DNA from: Hevea brasiliensis | Taxonomy: Eukaryota > Streptophyta > Magnoliopsida > Malpighiales > Euphorbiaceae | NCBI RefSeq assembly: GCF_030052815.1 | Contig: NC_079505.1 | Span: forward strand, 62,183,309 to 62,247,308 | DNA length: 64,000 nucleotides | Direction: 5' to 3' | In this document: positions 1-10,518 of the stretch, one piece after another | Numbering within the stretch: the stretch's first letter is position 1 | Layout of the letters: each line of letters opens with the position of its first letter | Made by a program: the position numbers and the translations under genes | The notes under the pieces: model-generated | Seen by the model: only the letters and a program-made list of their open reading frames with translations | Databases searched by the model: none | What the model was told of the DNA's origin: nothing

Positions 1-376
1 ATAATTCAATATTTCTTCCGGATCCCTGACCTAATTATTTGACTGGCTTAACAGTTCTTTTTCGTGATTTTCTCTTTTCCCTTGTGTTCATAATGGTCCT
101 AAGGACCGCAGTGTCACATTTTATGGTTCGAAATTTAAGTTTAAAATGGCTTCGCAGTCGTTCCCGAGACGGTCACCCATCGCTGTGACTCTCGGCTCGT
201 TTAACTTCTTATGTTCCATTTTTCTTGTTTATACTTAATATTGAACATTACTAATTATTTATATTTATGGTTTATCTAGTTGTCTTAAGTATGGTTCTAA
301 TCCCCTTAATTGTCCGGACCGACTCCGGTCACCGGAACAGTGAAATATACTATGCTATGCAAATAGGGGTGTTACA
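1..376 (-). mobile_element. Partial Ty3/gypsy LTR, 5' end, divergent subfamily
   Basis: Read on the minus strand, an LTR-like sequence begins at 376 with TGTAACACCCC and runs off the left edge of the window. It shares blocks with the 3-kb gypsy LTRs elsewhere in this window, such as a GGTGACC..GGTCCGG block near the start and a 5S-like block around 158-211, but its first bases differ from the LTR at 1376-4486. It abuts a truncated gag directly, so it is either a later nested insertion or a rearranged 3' LTR. The rest of it is outside the window, so the second end and the target duplication cannot be seen. Confidence 0.6.
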
Positions 377-1247
377 CTGACCCTGACCTTGTGATTGTCC
401 TGAACCTTGAGCAGAAGGACCCTTACTCTTCTTACTGGGAGCAGAAAATGAACTGGACTGACCTGGACCCCTCTCCTGCTGTCTTTCCCTTCTAGTTTGT
501 TCATTTAATCGGACCCTTTCTACTTTCGATGCAGCATCTACTAATTTTGGCAAAATTTGTGATCTCCAATGCTGTTATCATGACTTTAATATTGTCATTT
601 AGCTCTTCTTCGAACCTTTTGCACCTTTTTGCCTCTGTAGGGACTATCTCCCTCCCATACCGGCTCAATCTGATGAATTCCCGCTCATACTCTACCACTG
701 ATAGTTGCCTCTGTCTCAGACTGATAAATTCTCTTCTTCTCTCTTCTAAATATACTTTACTAACATATTTCTTCCTGAACTCTGTGAGGAAGAATTCCCA
801 GGTGATCCGTTCCGGTTGCACCTCATTGGTTACTATGTCCCACCACTGATATGGATCATCCTGAAGTAGGGACACAGCACCCTCCAGGTTCTGCTCGGGG
901 GTGCAATTAAGCTGTTTCAGCACTCTGATTGTTCTATCCAACCAGTTTTCTGCTGTCATGTGATCATCCTCCTTCTTCCCAAAGAAATTCACAGCCCCAT
1001 GTTTTCGCAGTTTCTCCAGATGGGACTTCTGTGGTGCTGGTGGAGGTTGTGGCTGTGGTTGTGGTGGTGGAATTGCCCCCATCATTTGTCGGTAAAACTC
1101 GGTCATTCGCTGAAATAGTGCAAACTGAGGTTGGGCAGGTGCCTCAGCTGCTGGTGGAGCAGATTCTCCCCTGCCCCCAGATTCAGCCCTTAGTGGAGCA
1201 CGACTCTCCACCTCTTCATCAACTGCTCTTTGAGAAGCAGGATCCAT
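377..1247 (-). pseudogene. Ty3/gypsy gag, frameshifted and truncated
   Basis: This reads as a retrotransposon Gag protein starting at 1247. A proline- and glutamine-rich N-terminal stretch precedes a Retrotrans_gag domain containing HGAVNFFG, DDPYQWWD and a segment rich in FRKKYV and ERRREF. An extra base in the T-run at 545-548 shifts the frame: the first frame runs to 501, and the correct continuation (LVDAASKVERVR, then a Ser/Gln/Gly-rich tail) lies in the other frame down to about 377. There the coding sequence meets an LTR start, so the zinc knuckle, protease and everything downstream are missing. Gag would form the virus-like particle that packages the element RNA. It is the first gene of the minus-strand element whose 5' LTR is at 1376-4486. 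Confidence 0.85.
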
Positions 1248-1358
1248 ATCCTAATCAAAATAAGAAAACAAACAAATCTGCATCAGTGTCACCTCAACAC
1301 TTACAAATGCAATGTAATAGTATGCACTCCATCTAGGCCCAGAAACGCCTAAACCGAT

Positions 1359-1370
1359 GCTCTGATACCA
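1359..1370 (-). other. Primer-binding site, initiator tRNA-Met type
   Basis: The minus strand reads TGGTATCAGAGC five bases after the LTR end. This is the usual plant primer-binding site matching the 3' end of initiator tRNA-Met. It fixes the minus orientation of the element and shows that 1376-4486 is its 5' LTR. Confidence 0.9.
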
Positions 1371-1375
1371 CTAAA

Positions 1376-4300
1376 TGTGACACCCCTTACCCGTCTATAG
1401 TGTAGCCGAGCAAGATATTCCACATAGTGTGCCAGAGCACCAAATCATATTTCCATTCAATTTACCCTTTTTACTTATTTATTTACATTTTTTTTTATTA
1501 ATCTGAATTTTTCGCAAATTTTATAGAAAATTGGGCAGAGTGCCGGTTGTAAATTGGAAAAATAGTTCTTCTGAATCTGTTAAAAGTACTTCCAATATAA
1601 TCATAATTTCAATCCCAATCAACCACCAACATATTTTCAACGATTTCTCAAATCACTTCAGTATCTCAAAATTCAATTCATTTCATATCACACTCAATTC
1701 AATGAGAAATGCTCACATTTATTACTGAACATAATTCATAGATAATTACATCAAGAGCATAATTACATGAGTTTATAATATTCATTACAGAAGTTTACAA
1801 GATACAAAATACCAAAATACCAAAAATGGCCTAATATCCTACCAAATGCACTGCAAATGTGAGGTGACTCTGGACTCCGTGTGCAGATCTGAAAGCTCAC
1901 CCTATATGAGGTCTGCTGGACTCCAAAGCTATGTCTCCAGTACCTACGAGTGGCAGAAGTGACGCGCTAAGCAATTCTGCTTAGTGGTGACAATATAAAA
2001 TAAAATAACTAAAATAATATAAATATGCAGAATGTATGTTTACATTTTAGGTAGACTTAATTTCTGGCATTTATTGCAGTATTATTCGATTAAAATTTTG
2101 TAAGGTTCATTGTCATTGCCCGAGTAACCCATACTAGTCGACTAGACTAGATAAACGGGTAACTGGCACTGGATACTAAGTACCTCAGACCATCACACCA
2201 TCGGTCACATTGTGTCTCCCAGTGTGCAACAAATAGCTAATAAGCTATAATAATTATCAGGGATAAAACCCAAGTATAATATCTCAATCAACATAGCCAA
2301 AGGCTATTTTATCACAAAATGGCACATGAGGACATAAAACACATAATGGCATGAAGCCATATGTAGTACTGCTAACAGAACCCTATTGGCATGCTAACCT
2401 ATCCAAACCAATCTTGCTAGGTGTACTAGGGCATGTTACATTCTTAAATTATACAATTCTTGAAATTCAAGTTTAGGTGTTACTATTCATTTTATTAGTC
2501 AACAAAAATATTGACTTTTGCATGGATAATAGGTACATTGGTTATAATATTCCCAACATACCATATTTTGCATTTTAAAATTATTGGTATTGGTTGCCAA
2601 TACCATTTCCAAGATTAATGTTAATTGTTCAAAATTTTCAGATTTCAAGCTTTGTGTTTACTGTTCCATTAGTCATTTTTGCAGTGTGATTTTGGCAAAG
2701 TAGTCAACATGAAAGTTGTTCCTTATTTTGTCTTGTTACATTTCTTTTTTTGAATCACTCTATTTGGAGTTTTGTAGCTCAAGTTATGGCCCAAAAACCA
2801 CAACTGGCCGGATTACAAATTTTCTAGATTTTCTAGACTGATCAAATCCACAGTATTTTGAGCAGTGACTGCAGGTCACTTTTTAAATATGTTATGGTCA
2901 TAATTTGGGTTAGGGTTAGGGTTAGGTTTCTTCATGAAAGTTGTAGGTCTATATCACAACTTATTGCTGGTAAAATTTCAGGTCAATTGGACCTTTCTAC
3001 ACTGAGTTATGACCGAATGACTAAACACTATTCATTTGGTCATTTTACCTAGGCAGATTACAGGTCACCCGGATTAGGGCAATCTTTAGGTTAACTTGGT
3101 TTGGTTTCATGGGCATGGTTTCTTCACCAAAGTTGTGCCATTATGTGTCTAGTTTTATGTCCAATTGGCCTTGCACCAATTAAACCTCTACAACTCCAGT
3201 TATTGCTGCTCAAACCTGCTGGACTCATGCCCAGTCCTGCAGGTCACCAAGGGCAGCTACACTAACCTCAATTCCCACTATACAAACCACTTTATTTCTT
3301 GTTTACACATAACCAAATGGTCACTAATTGACCATTAAAACTTACTTTCACCATTACATGCTCAAAGTCTCCATTTCATGCTCAAACCCTAACCCTAATA
3401 TCTCAAGTCATGCATTTACATACCTTCCATTGTCCTAAGCAATGTATTGATGTTAAAGGCAGCCAAATTTCAATTTAACTCTAAGAAATCTTCAAAACTC
3501 TACTAAGTTCAAGGCTAACAAAATTTTGGGATGGGCATACACAAGATATTTATCAAGTTTCTTTACAAATTTACACTCATTTTCACTCCTCCATCATGAA
3601 TGAAAAGAGAAAAATCAATTTTAGTCACTAACCTTTAATGGAGTGAATTTTCAACCTTACAAGAGCTCCGCCTTTCTTCTTCTTTTTACTATCTTTAGCT
3701 TCCCCAAGGTGTATGAATAACTTTTTGTAAAGACAAGGATGAGTTTCAAGGTAAGTTGGTGGGTTATATCAAGCTTTGTTTAAGCTTTCATGGAGGTGTG
3801 GAGTTGGGAGAGTTTTCGGCCAAGGAAGGAAGAGGAAGGTTCTGATTTTTTTTTTCTTTTATTTTTCTGCCCATAAGTCTTTTTAACTAATTTAATGCCA
3901 TGTCTTAACATTAGATTGGGTGGGAGAATTTTAATGACAACATTATGATGTCATAATTCCAATTTCTTTCATTTTTTTTATCCTTTTCTTGTCTATTTAA
4001 TTTCAATTAAATTTTTAACAATATTTATTCACATTTTATGTCATATAATTTATTTACATAAATGGACAAGTTGGTCAAAAATCATCTCTGAAGACGAAAT
4101 GACCAAAATGCCCTCCATTTGGCTTAACGGGCCAAAATTATGTGTACCTATTAATTAAATTTTCCTTGTGTTTTCTTAACATTTTATTGTCATTGGAACC
4201 CCAATAATCCTTCCCTGAGGTCCCAAAAATTATTTCATGATGTTTTCCCCGGGTCTAGGATTGCTAATGGTCTTTACCGTCACTTCCCTTTTGGGTTACT

Positions 4301-4486
4301 CATCCCTGGGGTTTCGGCTCGTTTAACCTTAGTGTATTTGGTTTCTAAAAATTTTCCTTGATTTTTATGAGCATTATTGGGTTTATTTATAACTCCTTAC
4401 TCTAGTCTATTTATAATTTCAAACATTCTAGCTGCCCAGACTGACATTGGTAGACTGTATAGACTAGCTAAAGTGAGGATGTTACA
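1376..4486 (-). mobile_element. 5' LTR of a minus-strand Ty3/gypsy element (3111 bp)
   Basis: On the minus strand the LTR starts TGTAACATCC (4486) and ends GGGTGTCACA (1376), the canonical TG..CA ends. It is nearly the same length as the solo LTR at 50112-53228 and closely similar to it. Its length, tRNA-Met primer site and companion gag fit the Del/Tekay chromovirus type, which is inference. It contains a hairpin (1967-1984), a 5S-like block (about 4276-4330) and a short TTAGGG run near 2908-2927 that is absent from the sister copy. It interrupts the integrase-bearing plus-strand element, which resumes at 4487. The matching left duplication is outside the window. Confidence 0.9.
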
Positions 4487-6067
4487 TTGATTACCACCCT
4501 GGGAAGGCAAATGTAGTAGCAGATACTCTAAGTAGAAAGTCCATAACAGCTTTGAGATCTTTGAATGCTCGTTTGACTTTAGCACGAGATGGAGCTATCA
4601 TAGCTGAATTGCAAGTTAAGCCTAGTCTACTACAGCAAGTGTAAAAAGCCTAGAAATAGGATGAGAAGCTAACAACCATTGTAAGGCAGATTCAAGAGGG
4701 GAAGGAAAATGAATATGAGATCAAGGGAGATAGTTATTTGTATTATAAAGGGAGAATATGTGTACCTGATAATGAGGGAATTAAGAAGAGCATTCTTGAG
4801 GAAGAACACAATAGTTTTCATGTTATGCATCTAGGGAGCACAAAGATGTATCAAGATCTAAAAACTCACTATTGGTGGGCTAGCTTGAAGAAGGATATTG
4901 TAGATTATATGGCTAAATGCTTAACCTGTCAGCAAGTAAAGGCAGAGCATCAAGTTTCATTCAGGATTGCTGCAACCAATATCGATACCAGAGTGGAAAT
5001 GAGATCGCATCACTATAGATTTTGTTATTGGTCTCTCCCTTACATAGAAGAAACATGAAGCTGTATGGGTGATAGTTGATATATTAACTAAATTTGCCCA
5101 TTTTCTAATTGTTAAGACCGACTACTTATTGGAGAGATTGGCAAAGTTATATACAAATAAGATAGTTCGGTTACATGGAGTGCCTGTATCAATCATTTCT
5201 GATAGAGATCCAAGGTTTATATTACAGTTTTGGAAGAAGTTGCAGGAAGCTTTAGGCACTCAATTACATTTTAGCACTGTTTCCCACCCTCAAATAGATA
5301 GCCAATCAAAAAGGGTGATTTAGATACTTGAAGATGTGCTCAGAAGTTGCATCATTGATTTTAAAGGAAGTTGGGATAGGTATCTTGCATTGATGGAATT
5401 TGCCTACAATAATAGTTATCAATCAAGTATAAAGATGGCACCATATAAGGCTATGTATGGAAGAAAATGTAAAACTCCTCTATGTTGGACTGAACTTGGT
5501 GAGGATAAACTGATAGGCTCAGACTTGGTGAGAGAAACTGAGGAGAAAGTAAAACTCATTAAGGATAGTTTGAAAGCCACCTCAGATAGACAAAAGTCTT
5601 ATGTGGATCTGAAGAGGAAAGATATTGAGTATGAGATTGGCGATAAAGTATTCCTAAAAGTAACACCATGGAAGAAAGTCCTCAGTTTTAGGAAGAAGGG
5701 TAAGTTAAGCCCTAGGTTTATCGATCCATACGAGATCCTTGAACGTGTGGGTCTGGTAGCCTATAGGCTAGTGTCACCACTAAAGCTGGACAAGATTCAC
5801 AATGTTTTTCATGTCTCAATGCTAAGAAAATACAGATCAAATCCCTCACATGTCTTATTAGCAGAGGCTATTGATGTACAACCTGACCTAACATATGAGG
5901 AAGAACTAGCAAATATCTTAGCACGAGAAGTTGAAGAACTAATAAATAAGAAAATTCCATTGATAAAAGTGCTCTGGAGGAACCACAAAGAGGAGGAAGC
6001 AACTTGGGAAAGCGAAGAAGTCATGATGCAACAACACCCGCAGCTATTTGAACCAAGTAAATTTTGA
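4487..6067 (+). pseudogene. Ty3/gypsy pol: RNase H end, integrase, chromodomain-like tail
   Basis: The region opens with the last RNase H residues (YHPGKANVVADTLSRK), then the integrase HHCC zinc finger (about 4738-4960, ending CLTCQQVKAEHQ), the integrase core (5069-5320) and a long C-terminal part (5336-6067). The tail IPLIKVLWRNHKEEEATWE resembles the chromodomain-like end of Del/Tekay elements. It is dead: stops occur near 4640-4660, there is a frameshift near 5000, and at 5310-5323 the usual SERVIQ active-site segment reads SKRVI-stop, so the catalytic glutamate is lost. Integrase would join element cDNA to the chromosome. The 5' part of pol is cut off by the LTR ending at 4486. Confidence 0.92.
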
Positions 6068-6736
6068 GGAAGAAATTTATTTTAAGAGGGGAAGAATTGT
6101 AACGCCCCACTTTAAGTAGCTTCATACATTCTACTGTTTTAGTAATTAACATCTGTCTAAAAGGCTAGGATGTTTGAAACCACACTTAAATTAAAGTAAG
6201 GAGTCATAATCAAATTAATAAAGATCAAGTAAGATTGAAGGACAAATAAAAGAAGTGGAATATAATCAGTTAAATTAGCATAAGTCCCAGCAATGGGTAA
6301 CACCAGTAGGAAGTGACTATGTGTCTAGTTGTTATTCCAGTTCCTATAGGACTTTGTGAATTAATAAATCAAATAAATGAAAAGAAATAAGTTCAAATAA
6401 GCAGAGTAAAAACCAAAGTTAGGGATTTATCAAGTATTATGGAAAAAATGAACAGAAACCCGATAACAGTAAAATTTGGTCAATTAAATTTAAAGGTCCA
6501 ACATTGATAAAAAAATGAAATTTATGAAGTTAATAAGATGGGATTAATTTAATTAATCAAGATTACAAAAATTAAAAATAATTATATAAATAGTCAAACC
6601 TAATAATTATATATTTCAAATTATTTACAAGCTTGCCATTACCTATTATTTACAAGTTTGCCATTATGGGATAAAATAATATAAATAGCAATTAAAAGAA
6701 AAAAAAAACCATCTTCTTCTTCTCAAAATCTACTGT

Positions 6737-6738
<2 letters not shown>

Positions 6739-6776
<38 letters not shown>
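6739..6776 (+). repeat. (CT)n microsatellite in LTR
   Basis: A near-pure CT tract of about 36-38 bp lies in the leader-like part of the 3' LTR. Pyrimidine-rich tracts are common in plant 5' leaders. Confidence 0.9.
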
Positions 6777-6780
<4 letters not shown>

Positions 6781-8235
6781 CCTCCATTGGAGCTCCATTT
6801 TCAAGTTTAACTACCTAAATTTCCTCCATAAATTTTATAGCAAACTAAGAGAAAACCCTAGATTGAGCTTAGAATTGATGAAAGCAAGCAAAAAATCAAA
6901 GAGATTTGGAAGATTTATGAAGGAAGGAATTTTGGTATGGGGAGACTAAGAAGAGAAATCAAAGTTTTGGTAAATTGAAGGTGATTAGAGCTTGAAAACA
7001 AGTTTAGTGCTATAATTCTTCCTTAAATTTGAAAGTTATTACAACTTTAGTTTAGAGTTTCTATAAAATTTAGGGCTTTCTTTATATGAAGTCTATATGA
7101 TGTTATTATGTATGTTTTATGATTATTTGATGAGTATTTATTGAGGAATATTAGTGATTTGGTGAGAATATTGAGTAGTTAGATGTTGTGCATTTATTGC
7201 TGATTTTGGACAGCTTGATTCCAATAAGATTAGATGCTTGTAACTTGAGCTACATAACTCCAATTGATGTGAAACCAACTGAAAATTTAAGATAAGACAA
7301 TATACTAAAACTTTCATGAAGACCAGTTACCCAAATTCTAGGTGTAGATACTTGAAATAATTGCTAGAAGTTGAGTTATAACACCTGAAACCTAGGTGCA
7401 GGGCACCAGGGATAGGCCGGATTAGAATGAGTACAACTCACTCTAGGAAACTCCAAATTAGGTAATTCTTGATTTTTTGAAAACCTAAGACATAAATGAG
7501 CAACTTTCCTTAAGATCGAAATGACAAATTCAAAGTGTAACTTGTTCAAATTCGCGCTCCAAAAACTGACCAAAACCTGTCCTTCAGTTAGTTAAGTAGT
7601 GCAATTGAACCTATCCTGTTTACCTGGACATAACTCACTATATATAATTCCAAATGAGCTAAATTTCACCTTGTTGGAAAGCTAAGACACAGAGGAACAA
7701 CTTTCATGAAGAACCTTCACCTAAAACTGAACTGAAGATACCTAAATGTTGGCTGCGATCTAGAAATGTAAATTCTATAACCCAGAAAAATGATCAATTG
7801 AATAGTACTCACTAAATTGAGCATAATTTACTCTAAAAAACTCCAAATTCAGTGATTCTTTAACCTGTATAATCCTGAGACATAGGAAAATAATTCATAT
7901 GAAGACTATGATGCTAAATTATGACAACAACCTATCCCAATTGACTTGACAAAGTGAGTCTAGAAATTTGCCCTGATTCTGAAAGTGACCTGAAAACTGA
8001 TATTTAGTCACCTAAACAGTTTTGGCAAAATGGCCATAACTCAATCTACACAAATGCAAATGCCAAAATAAACATAAGATATGGATCTACAATTCTCATG
8101 AAGGAGGTATAGCCTAATTACTGCTGTAACTTAGTCAAATTAATTAAGGAAGTTAAGGTACCAAATCTGGAATGTATGAGAAATGAACTAAATGAGCTTA
8201 GATAATGGTATAAGGTTAGATAAGTGGGCATGCTA

Positions 8236-8424
8236 CTAGCCAGAGCCACCGAGTGGTCAGTGCCGAGAATGAAAATTAGTGTTATACTGGCCAGAGCCAA
8301 CGAATGGTCAATGCTAAGAATGAAAATTAGTGTTACACCAGTCAGAGCCACCGAGTGATCAGTACCAAGAATGTAAGCTTGTGCTTACCCGACCAGAGTT
8401 ATCGAGCGGTCAGTGTCATGGGGC
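8236..8424 (+). repeat. 51-bp tandem repeat in LTR, about 3.7 copies
   Basis: Imperfect units carrying CCAGAGCCACCGAGTGGTCAG followed by an AAGAATG(A/T)AA segment recur at about 51-bp spacing from 8236. The units are diverged, so the array is old. It lies about 1 kb from the LTR 3' end, where the other gypsy LTRs also carry short repeats. Confidence 0.85.
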
Positions 8425-10031
8425 CCATTATCCAACCTGTATATCGTCTGTCATCAATTACTATGATTACTAGAAGAAAATTTCTAATTGTGATCATAAA
8501 GAAAATGGTTCCAAATAAGATATGATGAAATGAAAGTAACCTCATTTAGTGGTAGGATTTATAAGTATAAAGTTATTGAATTATTTTTCATGTCATGAAA
8601 TTATAGAGTCTATATTCTTTAAAATGATTCATGAATAGTTAAAAGTACATTTTTCCTCATTTCTTACAAGAATGAAATTATTTTATTTGTATATGGTACG
8701 TTTATTATATACTGCACCACTAAGCAGAAATGCTTAGTGCGATGGTTTCTCCTTGCACAGGTTCAGAAGATAAGGTTCAGTAGATTTGGATAGGGATTTG
8801 GCATAAATCTGCAGTAGAAATTATTGTCACATCATCACATAATTCTGGTAGATACCGTTTGAGCCACAATAGTGTATGCACATGATGTATACAATTTTGA
8901 ATTTTGAGATGTATGAGAAATATGTATATTTTATAAATGATTGTAAATAAAGAAACTTATGTATAAAAATGAATTAGAATTGAGATTATGAAGTGTGTTG
9001 TTGAAATTATAGTAATTATGAGACTTGATGATATGAATATTGTTAGCAGGTCAATCTTTAACGGGTCAAACGTTAATAGTACAAGGGAAACTCTTGCAAT
9101 TTCCATATAAAAAATTTCCTTAATTAAATTATGATGAAATAGAATTGGTCATAAATGGTAATAAGATAGGAATAGGTGCTTTGACATAGGATGTGACATT
9201 CTTTTGCTTGGTTACATTGTAGATCGAGTAAGGGGGTGTTGCAATTGAATTAAATGGTCATATGTTTGTTACTATCATCTCGTAATTTGGCATTTGCAAG
9301 ATTGCTTGCATAAATAATTCACCTGCGAACACATTTTCCTAATTGTCCAATTAAAATAATTTGTCTTGACAATGCTGGTGAATTTACACTTTAGACTTTT
9401 AATGATTATTGCATGTCGATGAGAATAATTGTTGAACATTTTTTAGCTCATGTTCACACACAAAATATTTTAGCAGAATCATGTACTAAACAACTACAAT
9501 TAATTACAAAGCCATAAATTATATAAAAAAAAAACTCTATAATTCTATTTTGGTATATGCTTTTCTGCATGCAATAGCATTTATACGAAGCAGGAGAACA
9601 TCTTATCATAAGTTCTCCCGTTTACAATCGGTTTTGGGTCAGGAACCAAATATTTCCTATTTAAGAATTTTTGGATGTGCAGTATATTATTCTAATTTCT
9701 CCACCATAACACACTAAGATAGGTCCTTAAAGGAGGTTAGGAATATATGTCGGGTATGAGTCTCCATATATAATTAAATACCCTGAGTCTTTGATAAGAG
9801 ATTTATTTATGGCCAGGTTTGCCGATTGTCACTTTGATGAATAAATTTTCCAAACATTAGGGAGAGAAAATAAGTAGCTGGATGAGCAAATTACTTAGCA
9901 ATAATTACATTATCACATCTTGATCCTCGTACCAATAAGTGTGCACTAGAAGTTCAAAATATAATTCATTTGCAAAATATTAACAATCAATTGCCAATCG
10001 CATTCACTGACCTAAAGAGAGTGACTAAACC

Positions 10032-10518
10032 TGATATGAACTTGCCTAACTCCACCTCAAAAGCTAGCTCGCAAAGGGAGGTTTGCAAATCCATATATAT
10101 AACACCCAAGATCTCCCTGCAGAACCAATGTGGGACGCATCATTCCCGACCCCTTTAGATTGAATGTCCTTATGAAGCAACCAGGGTCTTGACTTGTTCA
10201 CCCTGACCTCTCCCGAAGAATGTCAGGGAACATTTGTACATGGTCCATCGACCGGACACATCATTCTCAACCCCTTTAGACTAAATGTCCTTGTGAAGCA
10301 ACTGGGGTCATGACTCGTTCACCCTGACCTCTCTCGAAGAATGTTAGAAAGTCTTTATACATGGCACTGGCCCATTGACTCGTGCATAGTGAGGCTCTGA
10401 TACCAAATGATATGAACCTACTTAACTCCACCTCAAAAGCTAGCTCATAAGGGGAGGTTTGTAAACTCATATATATAACACCCAAGACTTTCCTGCAGAA
10501 CTGATGTAGCATGTTTCA
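10032..10518 (-). mobile_element. TRIM (miniature LTR retrotransposon) inside the copia remnant
   Basis: Two direct repeats of 111 bp each (10032-10142 and 10408-10518), both TG..CA on the plus strand, flank a 265-bp interior. On the minus strand the right repeat is followed after two bases by TGGTATCAGAGCC (10405-10393), a tRNA-Met primer site. A purine tract (AAAGGGG..GGGAA) precedes the left repeat. The flanks AAACC and AAATC match at 4 of 5 bases, and copia coding sequence continues on both sides. It has no coding capacity and would need proteins from another element. Confidence 0.85.
10137..10372 (+). repeat. Tandem duplication (about 117 bp) inside the TRIM
   Basis: The TRIM interior is two diverged copies of a unit that begins at CATCATTC, carries CCCTTTAGA and GTTCACCCTGACCTCTC, and ends near the ACATGG motif. 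The break is near 10254/10255. One copy reaches the primer-site side and the other the purine-tract side. Confidence 0.8.

Larger units (their letters stand above)
6098..9241 (+). mobile_element. 3' LTR of the plus-strand Ty3/gypsy element (about 3.1 kb)
   Basis: A purine tract (AAGAGGGGAAGAAT, 6084-6097) sits just before TGTAACGCCCC, and the LTR closes near 9241 with GGGGGTGTTGCA. The interior holds a CT microsatellite (6739-6776), an mRNA-leader-like stretch (6780-7000), a 51-bp tandem repeat (8236-8424) and a 9-bp-stem hairpin (8718-8739). It is a distant relative of the other gypsy LTRs: shared blocks include GCTAGGATGTTTGAAA and GTAAGGAGTCATAA near the start. The copia coding sequence resumes directly after the end. 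The 5' LTR is off-window. Confidence 0.85.

Noticed and set aside
2908..2927. Telomere-like TTAGGG run
   Set aside because: Only about three TTAGGG units, not the plant TTTAGGG type, inside an LTR and absent from the sister LTR; a small local expansion.
8236..8424. Regular repeats that could suggest a CRISPR array
   Set aside because: Units are directly tandem without unique spacers, are imperfect, and lie in a plant LTR.
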